Assembly (NCBI GenBank): GCA_018223185.1
Contig: JAAEYW010000014.1
Location: 1 to 64,000 of the forward strand
DNA length: 64,000 nucleotides
Direction: 5' to 3'
From: Oceanospirillales bacterium
GTDB lineage: Bacteria > Pseudomonadota > Gammaproteobacteria > Pseudomonadales > Balneatricaceae
Shown: one piece after another, positions 62,968 through 64,000 of the stretch
Layout: each line of letters opens with the position of its first letter
Numbering within the stretch: the first letter of the stretch is position 1
Made by a program: the position numbers and the translations under genes
Notes under the pieces: generated by a model
What the model saw: only the letters and a program-made list of their open reading frames with translations
Databases searched by the model: none
Told to the model about the DNA's origin: nothing

Positions 62968-64000
62968 CTAAATAAGCCCGGCAATATGCCTGACAAAAAC
63001 CTCCGGCTCAATAACCCCGATCAGCGTCATATTGGGAAGATACTGCCCGGACCGGTCATAGAAAATGAGGGCTGGCGGGCCGATGACACGGTAGAGATTG
63101 CTCAGTTCCTTTGCGGCATCATCATTGGCGGTGACATCCACTTTGATACGTTTGAAGCCACTGAGTCCCTGCTGCACCGAGCGATCAGCAAAGGTGACGT
63201 AGTCCAGTTCAACACAGGAGATACACCAGTCTGCATAGAAATCCAGCATGACCGGTTGCTGTCTGGCTTTTGCTTCGCTGAGCAACCGATCCAGTTGCGG
63301 TTTATTGGTGACGGTGACAAAGGTCATCTCCGATGCGGCTGAAACCTGTCCCCCTGTAACAGCAAACCCTTTTAACGGTTGCAGCAGACTTTTACCGCCG
63401 GTCAGCGCTCCGATAAAGAGAATGCCGCCATACAGCAGCAGTACAACACCGATCCCTTTCCAGAAATAGCTCCAGCCAGCGGCATTATCCTTCAGCCGGT
63501 CCAGTGCTTTCATATGCACCGCGGCTACCAGCAGAATCACCGCATACAGCAACAAGGCGATATTGTCGGCAATCACCCGGTCCAGCATCCATACCGCCAT
63601 TAACAGCATCATAACGCCGAAACCGGCTTTGACACTTTCCATCCAGATACCGGCTTTCGGCAGCAATTTGCCCGCAGAGGCACCCACGATCAGCAGGGGA
63701 ACGCCCATACCTAAACTCAGGCTGAACAGTGCAGCGCCTCCCAATATCGGATCGCCACTCTGACCAATATAGATCAGTGCACCCGCCAGCGGTGCCGCCA
63801 TACAGGGGCCGACAATCAGCGCCGATAACAATCCCATCACCACCACACCCATGACGGTGCCGCCTTTCTGACTATTACTCATGCTGTTCAGTCGGCTCTG
63901 CCAGCGGGAGGGCAACTGAAGCTCATAAAAGCCAAACATTGACAGTGACAGCAGCACAAAGATCAGACTGAAAAAGCCGATGACCCAGACATTCTGGAAC
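62968..64000 (-). CDS. dsbD: Thiol:disulfide interchange protein DsbD, C-terminal part
   Basis: The frame continues past the right edge, so the N-terminal part is missing. Present are the membrane domain (IVGPCMAAPLAGALIYIG with one of the buried cysteines, and GLLSALIVG) and the periplasmic thioredoxin-like gamma domain with YADWCISCVELD (CxxC). DsbD passes reducing equivalents from cytoplasmic thioredoxin to periplasmic thiol proteins. Visible length is about 344 residues. Confidence 0.93.
   Translation of the reverse strand, partial: FQNVWVIGFFSLIFVLLSLSMFGFYELQLPSRWQSRLNSMSNSQKGGTVMGVVVMGLLSALIVGPCMAAPLAGALIYIGQSGDPILGGAALFSLSLGMGVPLLIVGASAGKLLPKAGIWMESVKAGFGVMMLLMAVWMLDRVIADNIALLLYAVILLVAAVHMKALDRLKDNAAGWSYFWKGIGVVLLLYGGILFIGALTGGKSLLQPLKGFAVTGGQVSAASEMTFVTVTNKPQLDRLLSEAKARQQPVMLDFYADWCISCVELDYVTFADRSVQQGLSGFKRIKVDVTANDDAAKELSNLYRVIGPPALIFYDRSGQYLPNMTLIGVIEPEVFVRHIAGLI

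Noticed and set aside
1-64000. Search for tRNA genes, rRNA and CRISPR arrays
   Set aside because: No cloverleaf with a T-loop TTCRANTC motif, no rRNA segment and no regularly spaced direct repeats with unique spacers were seen.

Overview
The window is a chromosomal stretch of a gammaproteobacterium. Gene content and protein style (complete 2-methylcitrate cycle with AcnD/PrpF, NifJ, CysS, GlnS, LpxH, DsbD, ThrH, Bcr/CflA transporters) fit a marine member of the Oceanospirillaceae or a close relative such as Amphritea, Neptunomonas or Marinobacterium. This placement is inference from gene style; there is no rRNA in the window. I see no tRNA, rRNA, CRISPR array, prophage or intact insertion sequence.

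Layout. 1-9.8 kb: OmpW porin, soluble CZB-type chemoreceptor, cupin, crotonase, ABC exporter, then a three-gene minus-strand unit (transferase 1, radical SAM enzyme, transferase 2) and cysS. 10-15.3 kb: pyruvate:ferredoxin oxidoreductase followed by an iron/oxygen group (a Fur-box-like site, a 55-residue four-cysteine protein, ferritin, hemerythrin). 15.3-20.7 kb: glnS, ppiB-lpxH, a CPA2 antiporter and a VOC protein. 21-28.1 kb: the prp operon on the minus strand (gntR-prpB-prpC-acnD-prpF) with two GTCGAC palindromes upstream. 28.3-35 kb: alpha/beta hydrolase, pabB, a divergent lysR/azoR pair around a near-perfect palindrome, then repeat-rich DNA with small accessory genes. 35.6-45 kb: fdxA, amrS, a CPBP protease and a complete SUF operon (sufR-sufB-small ORF-sufC-D-S-U-T-Rieske). 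45-47.8 kb: a minus-strand integron-like cassette array without an integrase (two methyltransferases, one decayed membrane-protein gene, attC-like sites). 48-64 kb: DEAD-box helicase, slipin/NfeD pair, a shortened Rho paralog, rsuA, thrH, several LysR regulators with their targets, PaaY-like hexapeptide protein, MFS exporter, isochorismatase-family hydrolase, scoAB and the 3' part of dsbD at the right edge.

The most unusual structure is a dispersed repeat family of eight recognised copies between 30.8 and 54.4 kb. It is built from 25-base modules, each holding a small hairpin whose stem changes by compensatory substitutions while the flanks TAGACG and CTTGCYAG stay constant. Four copies abut the stop codon of the preceding gene in sense orientation, and two of these (after pabB and after the SUF operon) carry a terminator-like tail. 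Other points of interest are a 41-codon basic ORF translationally embedded between sufB and sufC, a Rho paralog lacking the RNA-binding N-terminus, a shared ATACCCC(C)TATAT promoter motif upstream of prp, scoAB and the paaY/MFS region, and two degenerate group II intron-like 3' ends near the cassette-like regions.
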